From the NCBI RefSeq assembly GCF_000011065.1, contig NC_004663.1, positions 1,736,001 to 1,800,000 of the forward strand: a stretch of 64,000 nucleotides of DNA, in the 5' to 3' direction. Position numbers and translations under genes: made by a program. Shown piece by piece: positions 25,113-34,908 of this stretch. A model generated the notes under the pieces. The model saw only the letters and a list, made by a program, of their open reading frames with translations. It searched no databases and had not been told where the DNA came from. This stretch comes from Bacteroides thetaiotaomicron VPI-5482 (GTDB taxonomy: Bacteria > Bacteroidota > Bacteroidia > Bacteroidales > Bacteroidaceae). The first letter of the stretch is position 1, and each line of letters opens with the position of its first letter.

Positions 25113-25931
25113 CTAAGGTTCGATATAAGTCAGCGTTATATCCTCCGGAACTGTAAGCGAAAGGAATGATGAAGGTGTATTGCCCGACAATGTTTTGATT
25201 TCTTTTGAGAAATGTGCCAGGTCATAATATCCTGCGTCGATGGCGGTAGTCAGCAGGTTGACAGAAGTCGTGTTTCTCAGTAATTCTACTGCATTCTTGA
25301 ATTTAACAATGCGGCTATATTCTTTAGGAGTGAATCCGGTGTTATGTTTAAACTTCCGTTCAAAATGACGCTGGCACAGGCATACCTCATCCATCAGACT
25401 ACGAACAGAACGCTTCCCTGCGGACTGATTGATTATATTCACCGCTGCGGCAACTTGGGTATCAACAGGCTGATAGTTATGTGCAAGATACGCCAGGAGA
25501 TATTCTTCAACGACCTGAATCCGTCCCCGGACATCATTCTGCTCACATAACCTCTCGATAAAGGTACTGTCAAAAACCGCCTGCATTTCATTCGTACTGA
25601 TTCTGTAATTCGCAAACTCATGCAAAGGCAGCTTTGTAAATCCGGATAACCCACAAGGCAGAAAACGAACGCCAAACTGATGAACGAATTCGGCATAAGT
25701 GACAAGCTCCGAATATTTCGTCATCGGACCCACAAAGTAAGAACGATAAGGCTGCATGACCAGCGTTTCTTCTTTTACCTTACTCACTGCTTCTCCCAAC
25801 GTAAAAATGAAATCGGTACAACCATCCGGCAAAATATGGATACGCATACCATATTCCGGAGTTCCCTTAAATTCCCAATAATTATCAATATAGGGAGCGA
25901 GTAGACGAGAGGGCTGATATTCTGTGTACAT
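25113..25931 (-). CDS. AraC family transcriptional regulator
   Basis: 272 residues. The N-terminal half is a ligand-binding-like domain (DUF6597 style; YIDNYWEF, ILPDGCTDFIF). The C-terminal half holds two helix-turn-helix motifs: VRSLMDEVCLCQRHFERKFKHNTGFTPKEYSRIVKF and LTTAIDAGYYDLAHFSKEIKTLSGNTPSSF. It is divergent from the exonuclease gene. The inducer and targets are unknown. Confidence 0.88.
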   Translation of the reverse strand: MYTEYQPSRLLAPYIDNYWEFKGTPEYGMRIHILPDGCTDFIFTLGEAVSKVKEETLVMQPYRSYFVGPMTKYSELVTYAEFVHQFGVRFLPCGLSGFTKLPLHEFANYRISTNEMQAVFDSTFIERLCEQNDVRGRIQVVEEYLLAYLAHNYQPVDTQVAAAVNIINQSAGKRSVRSLMDEVCLCQRHFERKFKHNTGFTPKEYSRIVKFKNAVELLRNTTSVNLLTTAIDAGYYDLAHFSKEIKTLSGNTPSSFLSLTVPEDITLTYIEP

Positions 25932-25999
25932 CGGTCTATTTTATACGCAAATATAAAGAGAATAAATGCCAATTCATGTATTTTGCAAAAAATATCATG

Positions 26000-26007
26000 T
26001 ACATTTG
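26000..26007 (+). promoter_or_regulatory. -7 promoter element (TACATTTG) of the exonuclease gene
   Basis: Perfect TAnnTTTG match 24 bp before the ATG at 26031. A TTTG at 25982-25985 is only 14 bp away, shorter than usual. Confidence 0.5.
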
Positions 26008-26030
26008 TGTTTCAAAAAACAGCAAAACGC

Positions 26031-26573
26031 ATGAAGGACTTTGCAGCTATCGACTTTGAAACAGCCAACGGAAAGCGCACCAGCGTATGCAGCGTAGGGG
26101 TTGTCATCGTGAGGAACGGAAAAATCGTTAAGAAAATCTATCGTCTGATCCGTCCTTGTCCCAACTATTATACGCAATGGACAACAGCTGTTCACGGACT
26201 GACTTACGCGGATACGGAAGAAGCGGAAGATTTTCCTGATGTATGGGCAGAAATAAAACCGCTTATAGACGGTCTTCCGCTTGTTGCTCACAACAGTCCT
26301 TTTGATGAGGGCTGTCTGAAAGCTGTTCACGAGCTATACGAAATGACTTATCCCAATTATAAGTTTTATTGTACTTGCCGCACTTCACGGAAAGTGTTTG
26401 GAAAAGAGTTGCCCAATCATCAGCTACATACGGTGGCAGCCCGATGCGGATATGATTTAACCAATCATCACCATGCTCTCGCCGATGCTGAGGCTTGTGC
26501 ACAAATAGCCTTGCTCATCATCCCCGAGCCTAAAAAGCCAAAAGTTGATTTGCACACCGGAAGCTTATTTTAA
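26031..26573 (+). CDS. DnaQ-like 3'-5' exonuclease
   Basis: 180 residues. The DEDD motifs are clear: FAAIDFETA (ExoI, Asp and Glu near residues 8 and 10), VAHNSPFDEG (ExoII) and HHALADAEACA (ExoIIIh, His about 5 residues before the Asp). This is an epsilon-subunit-like exonuclease that removes 3' nucleotides, probably in repair or RNA turnover. It lacks a polymerase-binding tail, so a stand-alone role is likelier than being the replicative proofreader. I took the ATG at 26031, since the promoter lies upstream of it. Confidence 0.88.
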   Translation: MKDFAAIDFETANGKRTSVCSVGVVIVRNGKIVKKIYRLIRPCPNYYTQWTTAVHGLTYADTEEAEDFPDVWAEIKPLIDGLPLVAHNSPFDEGCLKAVHELYEMTYPNYKFYCTCRTSRKVFGKELPNHQLHTVAARCGYDLTNHHHALADAEACAQIALLIIPEPKKPKVDLHTGSLF

Positions 26574-26599
26574 TACGAAAGCTCCGTAAATGAGCAATA

Positions 26600-26650
26600 T
26601 AAAAGACACTACCACTATTATTACTGTCAATAATAGCCGTAGTGTCTTTA
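26600..26650. terminator. Long hairpin terminator between exonuclease and uxuA genes
   Basis: An outer stem (TAAAAGACACTAC at 26600-26612 with GTAGTGTCTTTA at 26639-26650) and an inner stem (CTATTATT / AATAATAG). It sits between convergent genes, with T-rich sequence on both sides, so it can stop both. Confidence 0.75.
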
Positions 26651-26677
26651 AAATAGATTGCTAATTATGAATTCTGC

Positions 26678-28709
<2,032 letters not shown>

Positions 28710-28729
28710 GGTTCTTTTATTTATATGGT

Positions 28730-29800
28730 TTATAACTTATTGTTCAGATAATATTTCAGATTTTCTTTTAGAAGAATATCAATCGGCATCAGGTTCACCT
28801 TTTCGGGGTTCTGCTTGAACAGCAAATGATTGCACAATGACTTAATGCCATCGTACCCCTGTCGTTCGGGGCGCTGTGCAACTAATGCAGTGATAACACC
28901 ATCGGAGAGCAGTTGAGTATTCCTTTCAATAAGATCGTAGCCAACCAATTTTACTTTTTGCATTCCTCTTGCTTTCAGGTAGTTTCCTAAGATATAGCAA
29001 GTTGAATTAAAGATGATTCCTCCTTCTATAGTTGCATTCGCTTCAAAGATTTCATCCAGTTTGATAAAATTGTAAACCGAATCATTGATTTTCAATTCTA
29101 CTTCATGCAAATTTCCGGTAAATCCTGTTTCTTTCAGATAATGACAAAAGCCTTCTCTCCGGTTTTTTCCTTGATTTGAGTCGTTTTTTCCACTATGAAT
29201 AATTCGTGCCATCAGAATATCCGAAGTCGAAGAAATCTTGTCTGTCAATAATCGCGCAGCAATCACTCCGGCATCATAAGACTCCGTTCCGAAATATGCC
29301 AACTGATGTTGCCCTTCAATATTGGAGTCAACATAAACATAGGGAATTTCATTCCTGTCAAGCTCTTGCGAAAGCCGTATAACAGAGTCGGTAAACAGTG
29401 TTGCAATCAATACCCCATCTACTTTTTCATCCAACAGGTTGCGGACAATATCATCAAATGTCTTGTTATTGTATTGATCGAAAAAGAGTTTAGTGATCGT
29501 TATATTATAAGATTCCATCTCTGAAGCCGCCTTATCGATACCATCGGAAATAGCTTCCCAATATTCTCCGTGCGTAAAAGAAGGAGTAATTGCCACAAAA
29601 TGATATTGTTTTTTAGATGCCAACGAACGCGCCATCAGATTCGGCTGATAATGAACCATTTCCAGAATAGTCTGAACTTTCTTCCTGTTCTCTTCAGATA
29701 CCCGTCCACGATTGTGAATCACCCGGTCTACCGTACCGACAGAGACTCCCGCCATCTTGGCGATGTCTACAATACGAATATTTGAGAATTCTTTGTCCAT
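28730..29800 (-). CDS. LacI family transcriptional regulator of the mannonate operon
   Basis: 356 residues. The N-terminal LacI headpiece IRIVDIAKMAGVSVGTVDRVIHNRGRVS is followed by a periplasmic-binding-protein-like sensor domain (about 65-350). It is the first gene of the operon with the SDR and uxuA genes, and its own promoter carries a perfect LacI-type operator. It therefore probably represses itself and the pathway until a hexuronate intermediate binds. Confidence 0.9.
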   Translation of the reverse strand: MDKEFSNIRIVDIAKMAGVSVGTVDRVIHNRGRVSEENRKKVQTILEMVHYQPNLMARSLASKKQYHFVAITPSFTHGEYWEAISDGIDKAASEMESYNITITKLFFDQYNNKTFDDIVRNLLDEKVDGVLIATLFTDSVIRLSQELDRNEIPYVYVDSNIEGQHQLAYFGTESYDAGVIAARLLTDKISSTSDILMARIIHSGKNDSNQGKNRREGFCHYLKETGFTGNLHEVELKINDSVYNFIKLDEIFEANATIEGGIIFNSTCYILGNYLKARGMQKVKLVGYDLIERNTQLLSDGVITALVAQRPERQGYDGIKSLCNHLLFKQNPEKVNLMPIDILLKENLKYYLNNKL

Positions 29801-29829
29801 TTACTGATAAGTATCTTGTTTTTCGACGA

Positions 29830-29878
29830 CAAATGTAAAATGAATTATTGAATTAAGCAAAAGTGTGTGCGCACACAC
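29830..29878 (-). promoter_or_regulatory. lacI operon promoter (TTTG-N20-TACATTTG) with LacI operator
   Basis: On the minus strand TTTG is at 29861-29858 and TACATTTG at 29837-29830, with 20 bp between. This is an excellent Bacteroides promoter. The perfect 16-bp palindrome GTGTGTGCGCACACAC at 29863-29878, with the central CG typical of LacI operators, abuts the -33 element. Confidence 0.85.
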
Positions 29879-30071
29879 GTTCTACTATAAAAATGCTATA
29901 AATATGATATTCAGATATTTAATAAAGGAAGGCAAGTAATACGTATGTTGTTAAACATAAGAAAAATAATGGAAAAAGCCATCAAATATATGTTTGGGAG
30001 GTAATAAACACCATGACAGAAAAGCTTTTTATCTGTGAAAAGAAACAAAAAGAGGGATATAAAAGGTAAAA

Positions 30072-30087
30072 TGTGTACGGGCACACA
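30072..30087. promoter_or_regulatory. Second, degenerate LacI-type operator
   Basis: TGTGTACGGGCACACA shares the TGTG...CACACA arms of the perfect operator, 209 bp away (centre to centre). Two such sites would permit repression by DNA looping. Confidence 0.5.
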
Positions 30088-30177
30088 CTGATTTGTTTAT
30101 GCATAAACAGATATGAGGGATAGTGACAGTATTTGGTTAAGGTAAATTTTCAAGAAGAAAGCTATTAGTATAAAAGA

Positions 30178-30216
30178 AAAGTGATAACCGGTTATTTTAA
30201 ACCTGATTACCACTTT
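30178..30216 (-). terminator. Terminator after the YtxH-like gene
   Basis: Imperfect stem AAAGTGATAACCGGTT (30178-30193) with AACCTGATTACCACTTT (30200-30216). On the minus strand it is followed by the T-rich CTTTTATAC. It begins 10 bp after the gene ends. Confidence 0.6.
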
Positions 30217-30225
30217 CAAGGATGA

Positions 30226-30513
30226 TTATTTCTCCCATTTTTCTTTTGCTTTTCCAACTGCTTTATCAGCCTCTTCAGCTACTTTATCTGCGACTTTAGC
30301 TCCTGTTTCAACAGCTTTTAAGCCAAGATTCATCGCTTTTCTTTCAGCTTCGGCTGCTGCTATTTCAGCATCACGACCGATACGGTGAATAGCGTTATAA
30401 ATATCACTTTCCAACTGTCTGGCTTTTGCTGTACGTGAAAGACGATAAGCTACTGCACCAAGGATTGAACCAATTCCAAGTCCAATCCAGAAATTCCCAT
30501 GTCTACATTCCAT
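30226..30513 (-). CDS. Small YtxH-like membrane-anchored protein
   Basis: 95 residues: one glycine-rich membrane segment (FWIGLGIGSILGAVAYRL) followed by a long amphipathic Ala/Glu/Lys helix (EIAAAEAERKAMNLGLKAVETGAKVADKVAEEADKAVGKAKEKWEK, read in parts). This resembles YtxH-type general stress proteins. It is paired with the GlsB/YeaQ-like gene 44 bp upstream. Function unknown. Confidence 0.6.
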   Translation of the reverse strand: MECRHGNFWIGLGIGSILGAVAYRLSRTAKARQLESDIYNAIHRIGRDAEIAAAEAERKAMNLGLKAVETGAKVADKVAEEADKAVGKAKEKWEK

Positions 30514-30557
30514 AATTAAGTTCTGTTTTTAGATTAAAAATAAATTATATAAAATCT

Positions 30558-30803
30558 TTATTTAGATTTCGAGAATAAAGAAGCAATCCATAATACCAGA
30601 ATAGCTCCTACGGTAGAAGTTATCAAACTTCCAATCAATCCCGAAGCCGCAAGTCCGAAAAGGGCAAATACCCAACCGCCCAGCACTCCTCCGAGAATAC
30701 CAAGTAACAAATTTATAATAAGGCCAAAACCTCCGCCACGCATTATCTTACCTGCAAGAAAGCCGGCTATAATACCAATAATAATATACCAAATAAAGCC
30801 CAT
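30558..30803 (-). CDS. GlsB/YeaQ/YmgE family stress-response membrane protein
   Basis: 81 residues, three glycine-rich membrane segments (WYIIIGIIAGFLAGKIMRGGG, LLLGILGGVLGGWVF, LITSTVGAILVLWIASLF), the standard transglycosylase-associated/GlsB layout. It is preceded by a strong Shine-Dalgarno sequence, unusual for this organism, which suggests high expression. It probably forms a unit with the following YtxH-like gene. Confidence 0.88.
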   Translation of the reverse strand: MGFIWYIIIGIIAGFLAGKIMRGGGFGLIINLLLGILGGVLGGWVFALFGLAASGLIGSLITSTVGAILVLWIASLFSKSK

Positions 30804-30807
30804 TTTA

Positions 30808-30815
30808 TCCTCCTT
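30808..30815 (-). promoter_or_regulatory. Strong Shine-Dalgarno sequence (AGGAGGAT) of the GlsB-like gene
   Basis: AGGAGGAT ends 4 nt before the ATG at 30803. Most genes in this window have AT-rich leaders and no such site. Confidence 0.7.
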
Positions 30816-30895
30816 TTTTATTTAACAACATCAGGTACCACGAATAGTTCAGTAAGTCAAAAATGAATTAACGACAATTTACACTCCAAACGCCA

Positions 30896-32029
30896 CTATA
30901 AATTCACTAAAGAGATAATTTGAGCAACAGTCCGGCAAATATTTTTCTTAGCGACTTCCGGCTTCATGGCTGTTTCTAAAGACATGGGCGAAGGAATGAT
31001 AGAAAAGAGACCTTGAAAACCTGCCTGATTCAGAATTTCCGTATCCTCTATGCTGCCTGCCACAACAATGACCGGTATCCCTTGTCGTTTCGCCTCTTCT
31101 AATATTCCGGAAGGTACTTTTCCCATTAAAGATTGACGGTCTGTTCTCCCCTCACCGGTTATGATCAGATCAGCACCTTTTATTTTCTCACTAAATTTCA
31201 ATGTTTGGAGCAGTAAATCAATGCCGGGCTTTAGTTCAGCATTCAGAAAAGCAAGAAAAGCACCTCCCAAGCCTCCGGCAGCTCCTGCTCCGGGAACGTG
31301 AGTGATTTCTCTTCCGGTAGTTGAATGGATCAATCGGGAAAAAGACTGCATACCCGCATCTAATTTCTCTATCATTGCATCATCCGCCCCCTTCTGCCGG
31401 GCAAAAACATGCGCAGCGCCTTCCGGACCACAAAAGGGATTTCGTACATCACAGGCTATCGTGAAACGAGTATCTTCAAGTGCAGGGTGAACGGAAGAAA
31501 AATCAATAGCGGCAATTCGATGCAGGATTTCGCCTCCTTCTCCCAAGACTGCTCCATCCTTATTGAGAAATCGGGCTCCTAATGCTTGTAACATACCTAC
31601 TCCGGCATCATTCGTAGCACTTCCTCCGATACCAATGACAAATTCCCGATATCCCTGTTCAATAGCGTGCAATATCAATTCACCGGTTCCATAAGTAGTG
31701 GTCAGCATCGGATTTCGTTCAGTTTCTGATAATAGCGGCAGACCATTCACGGTGGCCATCTCAATAAAAGCAACGCGTTTATCACCCGAAACTCCATAAG
31801 TGGTTTCTATCGGGCGCATCAAAGGATCATTCGCTATGATCTTCTGATAAGTGCCTCGTGTTGCTTCTACCAAGACAGTCAATATTCCCTCACCTCCGTC
31901 GGCTATCGGAAAACGAATGACTTCACAATCCGGACAAACCAGCTTTATGCCTTCTTCCACCGCCTTTTCCACCTCTGATGAGGAAAGACACCCTTTGAAA
32001 AAATCCATCGCTACTACTACTTTCTTCAT
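30896..32029 (-). CDS. Glycerate kinase
   Basis: 377 residues of the GarK/GlxK family: MDFFKGCLSS near the start, FPIADGGEGI, GIGGSATNDAGVGMLQALG, PGAGAAGGLGGAF and DLIITGEGRTDRQS. It phosphorylates D-glycerate using ATP to give 2- or 3-phosphoglycerate. It is a stand-alone gene divergent from the MFS exporter. The full length and all motifs are intact. Confidence 0.94.
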   Translation of the reverse strand: MKKVVVAMDFFKGCLSSSEVEKAVEEGIKLVCPDCEVIRFPIADGGEGILTVLVEATRGTYQKIIANDPLMRPIETTYGVSGDKRVAFIEMATVNGLPLLSETERNPMLTTTYGTGELILHAIEQGYREFVIGIGGSATNDAGVGMLQALGARFLNKDGAVLGEGGEILHRIAAIDFSSVHPALEDTRFTIACDVRNPFCGPEGAAHVFARQKGADDAMIEKLDAGMQSFSRLIHSTTGREITHVPGAGAAGGLGGAFLAFLNAELKPGIDLLLQTLKFSEKIKGADLIITGEGRTDRQSLMGKVPSGILEEAKRQGIPVIVVAGSIEDTEILNQAGFQGLFSIIPSPMSLETAMKPEVAKKNICRTVAQIISLVNL

Positions 32030-32057
32030 TACTTATAGATTTAATAGTGACAAATAT

Positions 32058-32087
32058 ATTGAGAAACGGGAAGTTTACGTACCTTTG
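32058..32087 (+). promoter_or_regulatory. Promoter of the MFS gene (ATTG-N18-TACCTTTG)
   Basis: TACCTTTG at 32080-32087 is a perfect -7 element. ATTG at 32058-32061 is a near-match to the -33 element. The start codon is 40 bp further on. Confidence 0.55.
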
Positions 32088-32126
32088 CAGTCATTTTTTC
32101 AGGAACATTTCAAAAGAATAGGTATT

Positions 32127-33335
32127 ATGGTACAGAATCAGGAACAACCCGTAGGAAGAATTACGTTTTCTATCCTCATCGCATTAAGCCTTTCGCATTG
32201 TCTCAATGATCTTTTGCAGTCCGTTATATCGGCAGCCTATCCATTATTCAAAGACGATTTGGGACTCAACTTTGCACAGATCGGCCTTATCACACTGGTT
32301 TATCAACTCTCGGCTTCGGTATTCCAGCCAATCACCGGAATCATCTTCGATAAACATCCCGTTGCCTGGTCACTACCTATCGGAATGAGCTTTACAATGA
32401 TAGGAATGATCAATCTGGCATTCTCCAACAATCTTTATTGGATGCTGATCTCTGTTTTTCTGATCGGAATCGGTTCTTCCGTCTTGCATCCGGAGGCATC
32501 GCGTATTACTTTTCTTGCTTCGGGTGGGAAACGGGGACTGGCACAATCGTTATTTCAGGTAGGAGGCAATTTAGGAGGTTCACTAGGTCCTTTATTGGTA
32601 GCTTTGCTGGTGGCTCCTTATGGCAGAGAGCATCTGGCCGTTTTTGCGCTTTTTGCTTTGGCTGCTATCGGTGTCATGTACCCGATCTGCAAATGGTACA
32701 AATCTTATCTCAACCGAATGAAAGAGCAAAAGGCTACAGTGAAAAAGGCTGTACATTTGCCTTTACCGATGGATAAGACTGCTTTATCTATCGGCATCCT
32801 ACTGATATTAATCTTCTCAAAGTATATTTATATGGCAAGCCTTACCAGTTATTATACATTCTACTTGATTCATAAATTCAATGTAACTGTACAGGAATCT
32901 CAATTATACTTATTTATTTTTCTGGTAGCTACTGCTATCGGAACATTGCTCGGCGGTCCTATCGGCGACCGTGTAGGACGTAAATATGTGATTTGGGCTT
33001 CTATCTTAGGAGCTGCACCTTTTAGCTTACTGATGCCGCATGCCACTTTAGCATGGACCATCATTTTAAGTTTTTGTGTAGGGCTGATGCTTTCGTCTGC
33101 TTTTCCGGCTATCCTGCTTTATGCGCAAGAGCTGCTCCCTACCAAGTTAGGGTTGATTTCCGGTCTTTTCTTTGGTTTTGCCTTTGGAGTAGCAGGTATC
33201 GCTTCGGCTGTACTTGGCAATATGGCTGATAAATTTGGAATTGAGTCGGTTTATAACGTTTGCGCTTATATGCCGTTATTGGGATTAGTCACGTTCTTTT
33301 TGCCCAATTTAAAGAAACAGAAGATACAGGTATAA
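32127..33335 (+). CDS. MFS exporter, fosmidomycin-resistance (Fsr) type
   Basis: 402 residues from ATG 32127 with 12 predicted membrane segments. GRITFSILIALSLSHCLNDLLQSVISAAYPLFK is typical of Fsr-type MFS proteins (quoted only as the opening segment), and GGPIGDRVGRKYV is the MFS loop motif between helices 8 and 9. It presumably exports a drug or metabolite by proton antiport; the substrate is unknown. I rejected the longer ORF from 31851 because it overlaps the glycerate kinase antisense and would start before the promoter. Confidence 0.88.
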   Translation: MVQNQEQPVGRITFSILIALSLSHCLNDLLQSVISAAYPLFKDDLGLNFAQIGLITLVYQLSASVFQPITGIIFDKHPVAWSLPIGMSFTMIGMINLAFSNNLYWMLISVFLIGIGSSVLHPEASRITFLASGGKRGLAQSLFQVGGNLGGSLGPLLVALLVAPYGREHLAVFALFALAAIGVMYPICKWYKSYLNRMKEQKATVKKAVHLPLPMDKTALSIGILLILIFSKYIYMASLTSYYTFYLIHKFNVTVQESQLYLFIFLVATAIGTLLGGPIGDRVGRKYVIWASILGAAPFSLLMPHATLAWTIILSFCVGLMLSSAFPAILLYAQELLPTKLGLISGLFFGFAFGVAGIASAVLGNMADKFGIESVYNVCAYMPLLGLVTFFLPNLKKQKIQV

Positions 33336-33374
33336 AAAAACGACCGGTATGCATCGTCACGACGTATACCGGTC
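33336..33374 (-). terminator. Terminator of the SusCD operon
   Basis: GACCGGTAT (33342-33350) pairs with ATACCGGTC (33366-33374). On the minus strand the stem is followed by GTTTTTTT, a strong intrinsic terminator. It may also help stop the convergent MFS transcript. Confidence 0.8.
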
Positions 33375-33413
33375 TACAAGTTAAGGTCAAAGTCAAAAAA
33401 TTAAGAGAGCTAT

Positions 33414-34895
33414 TTATAAGTTAGGGTTTGCATTAATCTCTTTTTCAGGGATAGCATACAGATAATAAGAACTGTTCGCTGAGAACGCTTTACCATCCGG
33501 AAAATTAAGGAACCAATGTCCTAACGGATTTCTTTTCGCAAAACTGCCGCCTTCCTGCCAGCAATCCACTTCCGTTTTCTGCATATCCTCAGATAAAGCC
33601 ATGCGTTCTACCGCCTTCTGATTACGGAGTACATCCGTTATACCGAATCCTTCTCCCCAAAGTTCGCGTCGGCGCTCCATCAGAATTTCGTCAATCACCT
33701 GCTCTTTTGTTTTCCCTGTCACATCATAATTACCTACGCCACGGGCAGTACGTAATGTATTCAATGGGGCAACAGCCTGATCCAGTGCTACTCCATCTCT
33801 GACCTTGGCTTCCGCTTCTATCAGATACATTTCTGCCGAACGCATCAGTACCAGATCTGCAGTATCATCCGAACGCATATGGAATTTCTTATAACCCAGA
33901 TATCCTTCACGCATCCATTGGAAAAGAGGCAGACGGATGTCACCTTTAACAAAAGTATCCATCAAGTGCGGGTCGGCCATAAAGCTACTGTAAGCTCCGA
34001 CATACGTTGCATCCAGATAGTAGAAATTATAACTTGCATCCGATTGCGAAAGTGTTTGAGGAGATCCCCAAATCCATTCCTTATTGGAAATATTATTAAA
34101 ACCTTCGTACTCGGCAGTGGTAGTCATTAATGAATATCCTTTGCGTGCAGCTTCGGCAGCTTTGGCGGCCTCTCCCCATTGTCCTGTCAATAAGTAAGCA
34201 CGTGCCATAAGACCGTTGACAACATCCGTATTCGGTTTGAATTTCTGCCCGTCTCCCTTGCGGACGTAGTTTGTCAGATAATCCTGTGCAAGATTCAAAT
34301 CATCAAAGATCTGCTGATAAACTTGCGCCACTGTCGATTTGCCTTTCGGCTTGGTACCGCTTGTAGTCGGTTCCGTATATATAGGCACACAGGGAGCATC
34401 TTTATCTTTCAAATATGTAAACTGATAATGCTGTACCAAATGCAGATAACAAAAGGCACGCAAAGCCAATGCCTGTCCCTGTGCCTGCCGAAGTTCCTCG
34501 GAGTCACCCTTAATCGAAATGGCAGTGTTGCAGTTATCAATTGTCTTATAGATCAGATACCAGGCAAACGAAGTTCTTCCATCGGAAGGAATCGCCACAT
34601 CATTAAACTGATAGGAAGAATTGAACCCATATTTCGGACGGGAGACAACATCGCTTGCCATCATATCATCCTGACATTGAAGTGCCCGATAACCAATATT
34701 GGCATACGTCGTGCCGTATTCAAACAGGTTATACCAAGCTCCGTTGAAGAGACGTTCTGCATTTCCGGCTACTGCTACCTGATCGGAGCTTACCGCATCC
34801 GTAGGTTCCGTATCCAGAAAGCTACTGCTACAACTTGTCGCCAGAAACAGTCCGGCAACAGCAGTAAGTATAGATTGAATTTTTATCTTTTTCAT
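33414..34895 (-). CDS. SusD/RagB family glycan-binding lipoprotein
   Basis: 493 residues from ATG 34895. A lipoprotein signal (AGLFLATSC) is followed by SSSFLDTEPTDAVSSDQV, the usual SusD opening, TPR-like helices and the C-terminal RRRELWGEG, NPLGHWFLNFPDG and ANPNL. SusD proteins sit on the cell surface, bind a ligand and cap the SusC transporter. It is 13 bp downstream of susC. The long reading from 35054 overlaps SusC and lacks the signal peptide at its start, so it is rejected. Confidence 0.93.
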   Translation of the reverse strand: MKKIKIQSILTAVAGLFLATSCSSSFLDTEPTDAVSSDQVAVAGNAERLFNGAWYNLFEYGTTYANIGYRALQCQDDMMASDVVSRPKYGFNSSYQFNDVAIPSDGRTSFAWYLIYKTIDNCNTAISIKGDSEELRQAQGQALALRAFCYLHLVQHYQFTYLKDKDAPCVPIYTEPTTSGTKPKGKSTVAQVYQQIFDDLNLAQDYLTNYVRKGDGQKFKPNTDVVNGLMARAYLLTGQWGEAAKAAEAARKGYSLMTTTAEYEGFNNISNKEWIWGSPQTLSQSDASYNFYYLDATYVGAYSSFMADPHLMDTFVKGDIRLPLFQWMREGYLGYKKFHMRSDDTADLVLMRSAEMYLIEAEAKVRDGVALDQAVAPLNTLRTARGVGNYDVTGKTKEQVIDEILMERRRELWGEGFGITDVLRNQKAVERMALSEDMQKTEVDCWQEGGSFAKRNPLGHWFLNFPDGKAFSANSSYYLYAIPEKEINANPNL

Positions 34896-34908
34896 ATATC
34901 GTGTAATT

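Larger units (their letters stand above)
29801..30225. other. 425-bp intergenic region upstream of the lacI operon
   Basis: It contains the lacI promoter with its operator (29830-29878), a second degenerate operator at 30072-30087, and a terminator for the YtxH-like gene near the right end. The middle (about 29890-30070) is AT-rich with no gene that I can recognise. Confidence 0.5.
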
